Source of the DNA: Shewanella ulleungensis
GTDB taxonomy: Bacteria; Pseudomonadota; Gammaproteobacteria; Enterobacterales; Shewanellaceae
Length of the DNA: 64,000 nt
Assembly: GCF_014648315.1 (NCBI RefSeq)
Contig: NZ_BMQW01000013.1
Location: 29,634 to 93,633 of the forward strand
Reading direction: 5' to 3'
In this document: piece after piece, positions 8,624 through 17,717 of the stretch
How positions within the stretch are numbered: position 1 is the stretch's first letter
Layout of the letters: each line of letters begins with the position of its first letter
Position numbers and translations under genes: made by a program
Notes under the pieces: model-generated
Told to the model about the DNA's origin: nothing
Seen by the model: the letters and a program-made list of their open reading frames with translations, nothing else
Databases searched by the model: none

Positions 8624-8956
8624 ATGAAAAGTTGGTTATTGTTAAGTGTAGCTATTTTAACGGAAGTGGTAGCCACCTCCGCGCTTAAAGCCAGTGACGG
8701 TTTTACTAAAATTGCGCCTTCAGTTTTGGTTATTATTGGCTATGTGTTGTCTTTTTACTTTCTTTCTCTTGCATTAAAAGGGATCCCGGTCGGCGTCGCT
8801 TATGCCACATGGGCAGGCCTTGGAATTGTATTAATTACCCTGATAGCGTGGGTGTTGTACGGTCAAAAATTAGATTTAGGCGCACTAGTTGGTATGGGGT
8901 TTATTCTGATAGGTGTGGTGATAATGAATTTATTTTCTAATGTGACTCCGCATTAG
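8624..8956 (+). CDS. EmrE-like small multidrug resistance transporter
   Basis: A 110-residue, four-helix SMR protein that pumps cationic drugs out in exchange for protons and works as an antiparallel dimer. With the start at 8624 the essential proton-binding glutamate is exactly Glu14 (AILTEVVAT), as in EmrE, and the length matches EmrE. The chain also ends in TPH like EmrE. An ATG four codons upstream would shift this numbering and is not preferred. The loop GIPVGVAYATWAGLGIVLI carries the conserved Trp. A strong terminator follows. Confidence 0.9.
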   Translation: MKSWLLLSVAILTEVVATSALKASDGFTKIAPSVLVIIGYVLSFYFLSLALKGIPVGVAYATWAGLGIVLITLIAWVLYGQKLDLGALVGMGFILIGVVIMNLFSNVTPH

Positions 8957-8977
8957 CGTAAAAAAGACAGGCTAATC

Positions 8978-9018
8978 AAAAAGGGCTTAACAATGTATGT
9001 CATTGTTAAGCCCTTTTT
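8978..9018. terminator. Bidirectional terminator between the SMR gene and yqhD
   Basis: A perfect 18-bp stem (8978-8995 with 9001-9018) closes a 5-nt loop. Five A residues on one side and five T residues on the other let it stop transcription from either strand. It lies between two convergent genes. Confidence 0.93.
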
Positions 9019-9067
9019 AGTTGGGGTTAAGTCGAAGCAACCAAATGTTGCTTCGATTACAAGCTCA

Positions 9068-10231
9068 TTACCACGCCATGTCTAAAATCTTACGGCTGGT
9101 GGCTAAATCAACTTTACCGCTTTCAGATAATGCAGTCATGCCGTGGGCTTCTAACGCGTCAACAACTTGAGCTAGTTGCTCTTGCGTTACACCATGGTCG
9201 CGTAAACGCACTGGTAAACCCACTTGCTTGAAGAAAGCTTCAGTCTTATCAATAGCCTGGTCTACGCGGCTTGCTTCATCACCTTCAGTTATATCCCACA
9301 CGCGCTCTGCATATTGGACTAATTTAGCGTGTTTTTGTTCTTTCAGCACGCGCCATAATGATGGCAATATCACCGCGAGCGTTTGTGCGTGGTCAATATC
9401 AAATAGGGCAGTTAGCTCATGACCAATCATGTGAGTTGACCAATCTAATGGTACACCTGTGCCAATCATGCCGTTAAGGGCTGATGTTGCACTCCACATC
9501 AAATTTGCACGGGCATCGTAGTTAGTTGGCTCTTCAACAGTGATAGGTCCAACTTCAATTAAGGTACGTAAAATACCTTCTGCCATGCGGTCTTGTACAC
9601 GGGCATCAACAGGATAAGTGGCATATTGTTCAAGTACATGCACAAATGCGTCAACCACACCGTTGGCCACCTGAATTTTTGGCAAGCTGAAGGTTAACTC
9701 AGGATCTAGCATGGCAAATGTTGGGTACGCACATGGGTGGTTTACCGGGAACTTGCCGCCTTGATAGCTCACAACGGCAAAGGCATTCATTTCAGAGCCG
9801 GTAGCAGGTAGCGTAGCAATCACACCAAGAGGAATCACTTTATCATCAGCAACGGGCACTGGGTTGAAACCGTGCTTTAATAGGCTTGCTGTGTCACCTT
9901 CAAACTGAGTGGCAAGTGCGATAAATTTGGTGCCGTCCATTACTGAACCACCGCCGACAGCAAGTAGGAAGTCGATTTTTTCATTACGTGCAACTTCTAC
10001 AGCTTTTAATAGAGTGTCGTATTTTGGGTTGGCTTCAATACCACCAAATTCAAATACAGTACGATCGCCTAATGCGGCTTTGACTTTATCAAGCGTGCCA
10101 AAACGTTGCACGCTACCACCGCCATAAGTGATTAAGACTCTGGCATTTGCTGGTATAAGTTGATCTAACTCTGCAATACGGTCTTTGCCGAAAACAACAT
10201 GAGTAGGGTTACGATAATTAAAGTTAAGCAT
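9068..10231 (-). CDS. yqhD: NADPH-dependent aldehyde reductase (iron-type alcohol dehydrogenase)
   Basis: A 387-residue iron-family alcohol dehydrogenase closely resembling E. coli YqhD, which reduces short-chain and lipid-derived aldehydes with NADPH. The nucleotide-binding loop is VGGGSVMDGTKFIA and the TLPATGSEMN segment follows. Metal ligands are visible as Asp and His in DAFVHVLEQ and the two His in HMIGHELTALFDIDHAQ. The chain ends in the family's usual SRKILD helix. It is transcribed divergently from an AraC-type regulator, the same arrangement as yqhD/yqhC in E. coli. That supports induction under electrophile or aldehyde stress. Confidence 0.92.
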   Translation of the reverse strand: MLNFNYRNPTHVVFGKDRIAELDQLIPANARVLITYGGGSVQRFGTLDKVKAALGDRTVFEFGGIEANPKYDTLLKAVEVARNEKIDFLLAVGGGSVMDGTKFIALATQFEGDTASLLKHGFNPVPVADDKVIPLGVIATLPATGSEMNAFAVVSYQGGKFPVNHPCAYPTFAMLDPELTFSLPKIQVANGVVDAFVHVLEQYATYPVDARVQDRMAEGILRTLIEVGPITVEEPTNYDARANLMWSATSALNGMIGTGVPLDWSTHMIGHELTALFDIDHAQTLAVILPSLWRVLKEQKHAKLVQYAERVWDITEGDEASRVDQAIDKTEAFFKQVGLPVRLRDHGVTQEQLAQVVDALEAHGMTALSESGKVDLATSRKILDMAW

Positions 10232-10518
10232 AATTGACGCCTTTTGGTTTAGCGATAAAACAATAAAGATGTTGCTGTTTACCCATACTCTTAAACTTCA
10301 GGTTTTAAGAATGGCACAAACTGCAATCAGAAATCATGTGTCTATAATAGTCTCTTGAGTCAAAATAAACATACACAGAACTATTGTGTTTATGCTCATT
10401 CCTGCCTTTTTTGTTTGAATAAGATGTTTATTTGATAAATATAATACCTTTTACTACTTTTTTGGTAATATCAATCTTAGCTCGGCAGCGGTACAGTTAA
10501 TTTTATTAAGGTGGTTTT
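10232..10518. promoter_or_regulatory. Divergent promoter region of yqhD and yqhC
   Basis: This is a 287-base spacer between two divergent genes. On the plus strand a TATAAT (10440-10445) lies about 70 bases before yqhC with a poor -35 (TTGAAT, 10415-10420, 19-base gap). The region is where YqhC should bind to activate yqhD. I could not fix an operator by eye. Confidence 0.35.
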
Positions 10519-11388
10519 ATGAGTGAGATAGCAAGGCTAATGGCACAGTTAGCCCCACAAGAAGGGGTTAATGATACTCATTTGGTTGGTGTACGTGTGT
10601 TTCGTGGCTCACAGTATGCTTCTCGAGGACCATTGTGCTATTCCCAGGGGGTGTTGATTGTCGGTCAGGGCAAAAAGCGGGTGTATATAGAAGATCAAAC
10701 CTTTGATTATGATCGCCAGCATTCATTAGTGATGACCGTGCCGCTCCCCGTTGAATGTGAAACCTTTGCCAGCATTGAAGAGCCTGTTTTGGTATTGATG
10801 GTTGATATTAACTTAGTGCAACTCAATTACATCATCAGGTTAATGGATGAACATCATCAAATTCCAAAAGACTTAAATGAATCTCGCCAGAGCGGCTTTT
10901 TTATTGCCGACAGCACTGAGGATATGGATTGCAGTGTTATTCGATTATTACAAGCTTTGCAGTCACCATTAGAAGCAAAGGTGATGGGGGAGGCATTGGT
11001 GCTAGAGTTGCTCTACCGGTTATTAGACTCACCAAATGCCGCGCCGCTTTATGCCTTGTCGTTAAGCCATACTCGCTTGTCGAGAGTAGAAAAAGCCCTT
11101 AGCTATATTCACAAACACTATGGTGATTCGGTCGAGGTTGATACATTAGCGGGCTTAGTTAATATGAGTCCCTCAGCGTTTCACCGCTGCTTTAAAGAGG
11201 TGACATCATCATCGCCAATTCAATATGTAAAGAAAATCCGTTTAAATAAAGCTCGAGAGCTACTGCAATCCCAAAAAATGAAAGTGAAAGAGGTGTCTAC
11301 TCAAGTGGGTTATGAAAGTACTGCACAGTTTAGCCGTGAATTTAAACGCTACTTTGATCAAAGCCCGGGTGAATTCGCAAGGTTGTAA
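10519..11388 (+). CDS. yqhC: AraC-family activator, YqhC type
   Basis: A 289-residue regulator with an N-terminal AraC_N cupin-like domain (about residues 20-170, with GVLIVGQGKKRVYI and a VPLPVECE segment). A C-terminal pair of helix-turn-helix motifs follows (VDTLAGLVNMSPSAFHRCFK and VKEVSTQVGYESTAQFSREF). In E. coli the homologue senses electrophiles and switches on the divergently transcribed yqhD. The same divergent placement is seen here. The ATG at 10519 follows AAGGTGG. yqfB lies 42 bases downstream and may be read through. Confidence 0.88.
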   Translation: MSEIARLMAQLAPQEGVNDTHLVGVRVFRGSQYASRGPLCYSQGVLIVGQGKKRVYIEDQTFDYDRQHSLVMTVPLPVECETFASIEEPVLVLMVDINLVQLNYIIRLMDEHHQIPKDLNESRQSGFFIADSTEDMDCSVIRLLQALQSPLEAKVMGEALVLELLYRLLDSPNAAPLYALSLSHTRLSRVEKALSYIHKHYGDSVEVDTLAGLVNMSPSAFHRCFKEVTSSSPIQYVKKIRLNKARELLQSQKMKVKEVSTQVGYESTAQFSREFKRYFDQSPGEFARL

Positions 11389-11430
11389 TACGAGCTTGTA
11401 TTGCGTTAGTTTATTGATTAAGGGATGAAT

Positions 11431-11760
11431 ATGTCTGTAGTACCTGTACCGACAAAAATGACATTTTTTGAATTTTTGACGCCGTTAGTGGCGTCGGGTC
11501 AAAAGACCATTACGATACGTGATAGCAGTGAAAGCCATTATCAACCAGGCACTATAGTTGAAGTATTCACTTTAGAAACAGATGTAAAGGTATGCGACAT
11601 TGTGATTTTGGCTGTTGAGCCACTGGCATTTGCGGACATTAATGAGTTTCATGCAACGCAAGAGAGTTTGCCATTAGATGAGCTGAAGCAGTTAATACAC
11701 AAGGTTTATCCTGACCAACCACGTCTATTTATGATTTCATTTTCGTTAGTTGAAGCCTAG
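11431..11760 (+). CDS. yqfB: N4-acetylcytidine amidohydrolase (ASCH domain, YqfB)
   Basis: A 109-residue ASCH-domain protein that hydrolyses N4-acetylcytidine to cytidine and acetate. The proposed catalytic residues of E. coli YqfB (Lys21, Thr24, Glu74) all have counterparts here: Lys25 and Thr28 in QKTITIRDSSESH and Glu78 in HATQESLPL. The ATG at 11431 was chosen over one at 11425 because the AAGGGA ribosome site (11420-11424) abuts the first ATG but is well spaced for the second. No terminator was seen behind it. Confidence 0.88.
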   Translation: MSVVPVPTKMTFFEFLTPLVASGQKTITIRDSSESHYQPGTIVEVFTLETDVKVCDIVILAVEPLAFADINEFHATQESLPLDELKQLIHKVYPDQPRLFMISFSLVEA

Positions 11761-12020
11761 TACTTACTGCCAAGCAGGGTATCTACCCGTTATATCTAAC
11801 ATTTTACTTAGAGAGAAAAATCCTTAACAGCAGTGTCTAAAACATGATCTGCTTAACAATTGACTGACGCCAACCATGTTAGTTTGCATATCTATTGGCT
11901 AACTCACGTTTTAACTGTCTCTATGATGGTATTTTTGCTATCTGCTTACAGTATACGTGTTTAGTTTACGCTTTTTATCAATGGTTTTGCTCTCAGGGCT
12001 TCATTCAATTAGGATTTTCT

Positions 12021-13358
12021 ATGTCTTCAATAATTCAATCAGCCAGCCAGGAGTTGATTAAACCTTACCAAGCCAATATTACCGTGCCCAATTGGATGAT
12101 CAGTTCAATGGAACGAGTGATGCAATATTATGTTGATAAAAACCTGCGTCTTGACACTATTTCTACTGACCGTATGCCTAAGCCGGTGGAAGGTAAAAAG
12201 TACATGTTGTACGCCCACATTCCCTTCTGTCATACCTTGTGCTCGTTTTGTACTTTTCACCGTTTTTTATTCCGTGAAGACAAAGCGCGCGAGTACTTTA
12301 TTGCGCTGCGTAAAGAAATGCAGATGGCAAAAGATTTAGGTTATGAATTTGAGTCTATGTACATTGGCGGCGGCACGACTACTGTGCTTGAAGACGAGTT
12401 AGCTCGTACGATTGAACATGCAAAAAATCTGTTCCCTGGCATTAAAGAAGTGTCTTGTGAGTCTGATCCGCAACACTTAGCAAGCCCTGAGTTTAAACAA
12501 CTAAAAGGTCTTGTCGACAGAATGTCGATAGGGGTGCAAAGCTTTGATGATGGCATTTTAAAGATGACCGACCGTTTAGATAAGTTTGGTTCAGGCCAAG
12601 AAACATTTGACCGCATTATGGCGGCTAAAGAGTTATTTCCGATTATCAACGTTGATTTGATTTTTGGATTTAAAGGCCAAACCGACGAGATTATTCAATC
12701 TGATCTCGACATGGCATCTAAGCTCGACCCGCGCCAAATTACCACTTATCCGTTAATGATTACTCATCAAACCCGTAAAAGCGTTAAAGGCCAATTAGCG
12801 GCTCCTCATGGCGAAATGGTTAACCAGTATCGTCAGATTTTAAATAGCTTAACGGGTCAGTATAACCAGCTTTCAGCATGGGCGTTTGGCAAGACCGATA
12901 ATGAAGGTTTTGATGAGTACGTGATTGATTACGATGAATACCTAGGTGTGGGTTCTGGGTCATTCAGTTTTTTAAATGACACTTTATACGTGAATACTTT
13001 TTCGCTTAAAAAATATCAACAACGTATTGCTCAAGGCCGCATGGCAGTTGAGCAGCAGAAAAAATATCAACTCAAAGAAGTGATGCAATACCGCTTTTTA
13101 TTAGGGATGTTTTCGGGTCGATTATCGCGTCAGTATTTCCGTGATACCTTTAACGTGAATCTGGATACAGCCTTGTTTAAAGAAATGGCATCAATGAAAG
13201 CCATGGGCGCGTTAAAAAATGATCCGCTTAATCCTGATGAATTAATTGTGACCGACAACGGTAAGATGTTGGGCCTGTTAATGATGAAAGAGTTTTATTC
13301 CGGTATGGACAATGTACGTGCACAGTTACGTCAACCGCTTGCAGAGACTGACATGTAA
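12021..13358 (+). CDS. HemN-like radical SAM protein (coproporphyrinogen III oxidase family)
   Basis: A 445-residue radical SAM enzyme. The cluster motif CHTLCSFC (CxxxCxxC) lies near residue 70, preceded by YAHIPFC as in HemN and HemW. The later motifs YIGGGTTT, SIGVQSFDDGIL and VDLIFGFKGQT are also typical. A C-terminal winged region follows (KEVMQYRFLLGMFSG). It differs enough from HemN and HemW that heme synthesis should not be assumed. Heme handling or another SAM reaction is possible. The ATG at 12021 follows AGGA. A longer frame back to 11895 has no ribosome site. A PfkB kinase follows 77 bases later. Confidence 0.75.
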   Translation: MSSIIQSASQELIKPYQANITVPNWMISSMERVMQYYVDKNLRLDTISTDRMPKPVEGKKYMLYAHIPFCHTLCSFCTFHRFLFREDKAREYFIALRKEMQMAKDLGYEFESMYIGGGTTTVLEDELARTIEHAKNLFPGIKEVSCESDPQHLASPEFKQLKGLVDRMSIGVQSFDDGILKMTDRLDKFGSGQETFDRIMAAKELFPIINVDLIFGFKGQTDEIIQSDLDMASKLDPRQITTYPLMITHQTRKSVKGQLAAPHGEMVNQYRQILNSLTGQYNQLSAWAFGKTDNEGFDEYVIDYDEYLGVGSGSFSFLNDTLYVNTFSLKKYQQRIAQGRMAVEQQKKYQLKEVMQYRFLLGMFSGRLSRQYFRDTFNVNLDTALFKEMASMKAMGALKNDPLNPDELIVTDNGKMLGLLMMKEFYSGMDNVRAQLRQPLAETDM

Positions 13359-13435
13359 TTATGTTGATAGCCGTGTGATCTACGCTGGTTTTGTTATACT
13401 TAACACTCTTTTTAGAGGTTATTTTAGGTATTGCT

Positions 13436-14281
13436 ATGGCCAATATTTTGTTACTTGCAAATATAAACTGTGACCGTATTTTACGTCTTGATAAGCCGTT
13501 GCAAACTGGTGGACGGTTTCATTATCAAGATGGTGGCTTGCGTTTAGGTGGTGGCGGTGCCAATACCGGCTTGGGTTTGGTGTGGGCTAAACACAATGTG
13601 TCGTTAGTTAGCGAAGTCGGTAGTGATGATATTGGCGATTGGATTTTAGCAAAAGCGAGCACATTAGGGTTAGATTGCCGCCTGGTGCATCGCTTTAGCG
13701 GCAATACATGCGAAATGTTGTTAGTCATGACACCTGATGGCGAACGCACAATTATACGACCACAACGGCCGATATTTGAATTATCTGCAGCGCCAGATTG
13801 GCAACCATGGGACGCATTTTATATTAATTCCTCAGCCAATGGTGCAGAGCAATGGGCGCAAGATGCTATAAGTCATAATCCAGATTGTATCGTGGTTGCG
13901 CAATTGGCCAAAGATCAACGCGATCGACCTTGTCATGTGTTAATTGCTTCTATTACCGATATGCAAGGCCGATGTAACCAAGCTCCATGGCAGTTTGCTC
14001 AAACCATAGCGGGTGATTCATTACAGTATTTTATTGTGACTGACGGTGATCAAGGTGCGATCGTGTATAGCGCTGAAGGAAAGCAACATGTTCCAGCTGT
14101 ACTTGCTAATGTGGTGGACACAACTGGTGCAGGTGATGCTTATGCTGCAGGTGTTATCCATGGATTATGCCAAAAAATGTCGATTACAGAGGCAATGCAC
14201 GAAGGTGCGTTATGGGCATCATTTGCGGTCGCGACTCAAAGTTCTATTCCAGGTGAGGCACTGAAAAGCTATCTGTCGTAA
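13436..14281 (+). CDS. PfkB-family carbohydrate kinase
   Basis: A 281-residue ribokinase/PfkB-fold kinase. The first signature is the glycine-rich RLGGGGANTGLGLVW (about residue 37). The second is VVDTTGAGDAYAAGV, carrying the catalytic Asp and the anion hole. It should phosphorylate a sugar or nucleoside with ATP, but the substrate cannot be told from the sequence. The ATG at 13436 has AGGT 10 bases ahead, and the more distal frame start at 13391 adds an unlikely hydrophobic leader. There is a possible -10 (TATACT) in the gap upstream. Confidence 0.8.
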   Translation: MANILLLANINCDRILRLDKPLQTGGRFHYQDGGLRLGGGGANTGLGLVWAKHNVSLVSEVGSDDIGDWILAKASTLGLDCRLVHRFSGNTCEMLLVMTPDGERTIIRPQRPIFELSAAPDWQPWDAFYINSSANGAEQWAQDAISHNPDCIVVAQLAKDQRDRPCHVLIASITDMQGRCNQAPWQFAQTIAGDSLQYFIVTDGDQGAIVYSAEGKQHVPAVLANVVDTTGAGDAYAAGVIHGLCQKMSITEAMHEGALWASFAVATQSSIPGEALKSYLS

Positions 14282-14411
14282 ATTGAGTCTGCTGTCATTT
14301 TTATGTCATCAATAATGTTTATGATGCTCTCGTCTAATACAACTTGTACCGTAATTTATTGAGTTAACCACTTATGACTTTTTAACGGTACGTTCTCCCA
14401 TGTTATTTATC

Positions 14412-14442
14412 GCCTTACTGTCCCCTAGTAAGGCTTTTTTTT
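14412..14442 (+). terminator. Strong terminator between the PfkB gene and yiiM
   Basis: A perfect 8-bp stem (GCCTTACT, 14412-14419, with AGTAAGGC, 14427-14434), a 7-nt loop and eight T residues (14435-14442). It lies 130 bases after the kinase stop and 57 before yiiM. It could therefore end the kinase transcript, a leader RNA for yiiM, or a small RNA made between them. Confidence 0.88.
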
Positions 14443-14498
14443 GCCTGAAAATTGAGTATATTAATTGTATGCAATCACACTTAAATAGGGCTATCTGG

Positions 14499-15191
14499 AT
14501 GAATAAGCGTTTGGTTAATAGTATTTCGGGTTTGTATTTAGGCGACCAAGTGCAGATGCACAATGGTGTAGCCAGCTGTATTAACCAAAAGCATCCAGTA
14601 AAACAACTAACCGTGTTGTTTGATCGTGTTGTCGGTAATTGTGAGGCCGATCCTAACCATCATGGTGGCTTAGACCGAGTATTGCATCATTTTCCCAGGG
14701 AGCATTATGGCCAATACCGTCGTTGGGACTTAATGTCGAGTTTTCGTGATGCACCGTCAATGGGGGAAAATATTAGTACCGTTGGCTTAAACGAAGCACA
14801 AGTTAACATTGGCGATATTGTGCAAATCGGTGATGTTACGTTACAAGTTACTCAACCTCGCTCGCCTTGTTTTAAGCTTAACTTGCAGTTTGAACATCCT
14901 AAATTTGCCCTAGCAATGCAAGAAAGCCGCATGTGTGGTTGGTTTTATCGTGTTTTGTCTGAAGGCGATATAAAGCCAAATGACAGTATTCGTTTAATTG
15001 AGCGAAAAACCGATATTAGTGTGGCTAAAGCAATGCAGATTTACTTTTTACCCGAGTTTGATGCAACGCAATACCTCACTTTACTCGAGTGCGAGGGATT
15101 AGCTCAAAGCTGGGTGAGTTCACTCCAGCGAAGAATGGAGCAACAAAATATAGAAGATTGGACAATGCGCCTATACGGTAAAGCCAGTTAA
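14499..15191 (+). CDS. yiiM: MOSC-domain protein YiiM
   Basis: A 230-residue MOSC protein very like E. coli YiiM, which has been linked to molybdenum-cofactor-dependent reduction of N-hydroxylated bases such as 6-N-hydroxylaminopurine. Family blocks are HHGGLDRVLHHFPREHYGQY, SMGENIST, IGDIVQIGDVTLQVTQPRSPCFKLN (with the conserved Cys) and a C-terminal three-helix part ending MRLYGK. The ATG at 14499 has AGGG eight bases upstream. Earlier in-frame starts lie inside or before the terminator hairpin and are unlikely. It fits the molybdenum theme of the window. Confidence 0.9.
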   Translation: MNKRLVNSISGLYLGDQVQMHNGVASCINQKHPVKQLTVLFDRVVGNCEADPNHHGGLDRVLHHFPREHYGQYRRWDLMSSFRDAPSMGENISTVGLNEAQVNIGDIVQIGDVTLQVTQPRSPCFKLNLQFEHPKFALAMQESRMCGWFYRVLSEGDIKPNDSIRLIERKTDISVAKAMQIYFLPEFDATQYLTLLECEGLAQSWVSSLQRRMEQQNIEDWTMRLYGKAS

Positions 15192-15256
15192 TTAAATACC
15201 GGTAAACCAGTATGACAATGACAAATACAAAATAATAATATGATAAGGAACATCGA

Positions 15257-15616
15257 ATGTCTGAACCGACAGGTGAAGTAAGTAAACAAGCAAAAGACAT
15301 GGGGTTATTGATCCATGCCGCCAGTTTTGCAGGTTATGTGTTTCCGCTTGGTAGCGTGTTAGGTCCGCTAATTGTGTGGTTGATGAAACGTGACGAGTTT
15401 GAGTTTGCTAATCAGTGCGGTAAAAACTGCCTTAACTTTAAGTTAAGCTTACTGATTTATGCCTTAATCTCAGCTATTTTAATATTGGTTGGCGTCGGGG
15501 TGTTATTGCTAGCAGGCTTGGCATTATTAGATATTATCTGCACCATCATGGCTATTGTTAAAGCCAGCGACGGGATAGCTTATCAATATCCGTTGTCAAT
15601 TAAGTTTTTAAAATAG
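15257..15616 (+). CDS. DUF4870 family small membrane protein
   Basis: A 119-residue protein with three hydrophobic helices. The polar stretch WLMKRDEFEFANQCGKNCLNFKL between helices 1 and 2 is the hallmark of the DUF4870 (Tic20-like) family, whose function is unknown. GATAAGGA sits well ahead of the ATG. It lies 65 bases after yiiM. Confidence 0.82.
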   Translation: MSEPTGEVSKQAKDMGLLIHAASFAGYVFPLGSVLGPLIVWLMKRDEFEFANQCGKNCLNFKLSLLIYALISAILILVGVGVLLLAGLALLDIICTIMAIVKASDGIAYQYPLSIKFLK

Positions 15617-15710
15617 ATTGGGTTTCTAACTAACAAAACCCATCTTATAAACTCGGCTTGATACAACTAGTCTTGTGCGAGCAATCTTATATAACCAACC
15701 TCATAAAAGT

Positions 15711-15733
15711 AATGCCACTCAGAGAGTGGCATT
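15711..15733 (-). terminator. Hairpin downstream of the chemotaxis receptor gene
   Basis: A perfect 10-bp stem (15711-15720 with 15724-15733) with a 3-nt loop. On the minus strand it is followed by a short T-rich stretch (ACTTTT), and it lies 33 bases past the receptor stop codon. It is a plausible but weak-tailed terminator. Confidence 0.6.
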
Positions 15734-15766
15734 AGATATTAATCGACAGGTTAGCCTAAGTTGAAC

Positions 15767-17686
15767 TTATACCTTAAATCGCGCTACCAAAACATCTAAT
15801 CGGCTTGCAAGCTGGTTCAAGGCTTTACTTGCTTCTGCAGCCGCTTGTGCGGTGTCAGAGGTTCGTTGAGTGATATCGTTAATTTCGGTCACGTTGCGGT
15901 TAATGTCTTCAACTACGGTTGATTGTTCTTCTGTTGCTGCAGCGACTTGAATATTCATGTCGCTAATAAGAGCAATTCGCTCGCTAATGCCGCTTAATGA
16001 TTGACTGGCTTCGTCTACCGCAGTGACCCCTTCTTTTGAGCGGCTGCTCGACTGTGCCATGGCGCTCACTGCACGACTGGCTTCTGATTGCAGTTTATCA
16101 ATCATGGTTTGTACTTCGTTAGTCGATGCTGCAGTACGTGATGCCAAATTTCGCACCTCATCAGCCACAACCGCAAAGCCTCGGCCCGCTTCACCAGCGC
16201 GAGCAGCTTCAATCGCGGCGTTTAGTGCCAGTAAGTTGGTTTGTTCTGAAATCGCACGGATAACATCTAAAATGCTGCCAATCGATTTAGTATGAGTCGC
16301 TAGAGACTCAATGACTTCGCCAACCTGGGCAACATCTTTAGACAGCTGATTAATGGTTGAACGTGCACGCGTGACGACTTTTTGGCCATCGACCGATTCA
16401 GTATCAGCATCGCGCGCCGTTACCGCAGCCTGGGCGGCATTAGCGGCAATTTCATTTACCGTAGCGCCCATTTCATTAATGGCAGCAACAACCATCATGG
16501 TTCGGTCTTTTTGTAAATGGCTGTCGTCGAGTGTTTGATGTGCTTGATTTGATACATCAATAGCCGATAAACCAAGTTGTTGACTGGTTTCAGCAACCTC
16601 AACAACGGTTTCTTGGATTTTACTAATAAAGCTATTAAAACCACGGGCCAGTTGAGCTATCTCATCTTCACCATTTACCGGTAAACGCTGACGTAAATCA
16701 CCTTCACCTTCGCCAATGTTTCTGAACATTTCAGCAACTTGAGCAATTGGGCGACTTACTGAACCTGCAACTGAAATGGCAATCACAATGAATACAGCAG
16801 CAATTAACACTGTCCATAACAGGATTTGATAAGCCGATTCATCAAGTAATGCGAATACTTCTGCTTCAGGCACTTGTGCAACTAAATACCAGTCCATTGA
16901 TTTGATATAGCTGCTGGCTATGAGCATGTCTTCGCCGTTAACGTTGGCTTTGACGAGGTTGAAATCATTTTTATTGAGTAAGCCGTTAGTATTGGCGTTA
17001 GGGTATAAGTTAGCTAACGTTGCCTTACCAACCTGTTGGCTATCTGGGTGCAATTTAACACTACCATTGGCGTCGATAAGGTAAACAAAACCTGTGTCTT
17101 CAATTTTAAATGAAGACAGTAAACTCACCATATCATCTAATGATTTGGCTAAGCTGACCATGCCTCGACCATTAGGTTGCTGGTAGCTCACAAACAGTTT
17201 TACTTCGCCTGTGGCTTCGGTATATACGCTTAACATCCGCTCTTGTTTACTGGCACGATAATCAAAAAACCATGCGTCTTGCTGTTGGTTTAATATGCGT
17301 AAAAAACCATCTTGCGTGTAATAAGCACCGGTATCTCGGTCGGCATAAGAAGCTTGAACTAACTCAAATTGATTTTGCATGTCTTTAAGCTGAGCTGTAA
17401 CCAAGGGTTCTTGGTTCGCTGGCCGACCTTCTTCGAGCCAAGCACCTAACATGCGGCTATTAGCTAACTGTTCTGCTGCATGAATTAAGCTGCTTATTTG
17501 TAAGTCTACGTCATTACGAATTTGCATGACTATACTCGGCATTTCTGATTCAAGCATCCGCTGCTCAACGACTTGCTTGGCACTTCGCTGGCTTAGCAAC
17601 CCAACTAACATGGTTGATAGCAGCACAGCAAATGCTACCGTGAGCAAGATTTTTTGCTTAATGGTAAGGGTGTTAAATGTATTCAT
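15767..17686 (-). CDS. Methyl-accepting chemotaxis protein with periplasmic Cache-like sensor
   Basis: A 639-residue transducer. Membrane helices flank a periplasmic sensor: about residues 11-31, and 287-307. The sensor has Cache features (VYLIDANGSVKLHPDSQQVG and SMDWYLVAQVP). A HAMP domain follows (about 308-360), then a long coiled-coil signalling domain with the highly conserved hairpin tip region around EQTNLLALNAAIEAARAGE and GRGFAVVADEVRNLASRT. The ligand is unknown, though Cache sensors often bind amino or organic acids. It is a single gene with a FliA-like promoter just upstream, so it is probably expressed with flagellar genes. Confidence 0.92.
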   Translation of the reverse strand: MNTFNTLTIKQKILLTVAFAVLLSTMLVGLLSQRSAKQVVEQRMLESEMPSIVMQIRNDVDLQISSLIHAAEQLANSRMLGAWLEEGRPANQEPLVTAQLKDMQNQFELVQASYADRDTGAYYTQDGFLRILNQQQDAWFFDYRASKQERMLSVYTEATGEVKLFVSYQQPNGRGMVSLAKSLDDMVSLLSSFKIEDTGFVYLIDANGSVKLHPDSQQVGKATLANLYPNANTNGLLNKNDFNLVKANVNGEDMLIASSYIKSMDWYLVAQVPEAEVFALLDESAYQILLWTVLIAAVFIVIAISVAGSVSRPIAQVAEMFRNIGEGEGDLRQRLPVNGEDEIAQLARGFNSFISKIQETVVEVAETSQQLGLSAIDVSNQAHQTLDDSHLQKDRTMMVVAAINEMGATVNEIAANAAQAAVTARDADTESVDGQKVVTRARSTINQLSKDVAQVGEVIESLATHTKSIGSILDVIRAISEQTNLLALNAAIEAARAGEAGRGFAVVADEVRNLASRTAASTNEVQTMIDKLQSEASRAVSAMAQSSSRSKEGVTAVDEASQSLSGISERIALISDMNIQVAAATEEQSTVVEDINRNVTEINDITQRTSDTAQAAAEASKALNQLASRLDVLVARFKV

Positions 17687-17717
17687 CTACAACGGCCTCT
17701 AGAAGTTTCTCTTGGTT

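Noticed and set aside
11389..11420. Short inverted repeat after yqhC
   Set aside because: AATAC/GTATT is only 5 bp with no T run, and transcription probably continues into yqfB.
15614..15650. Hairpin after the DUF4870 gene
   Set aside because: A 7-bp TGGGTTT/AAACCCA pairing is present, but no T tract follows, so a terminator is not supported.
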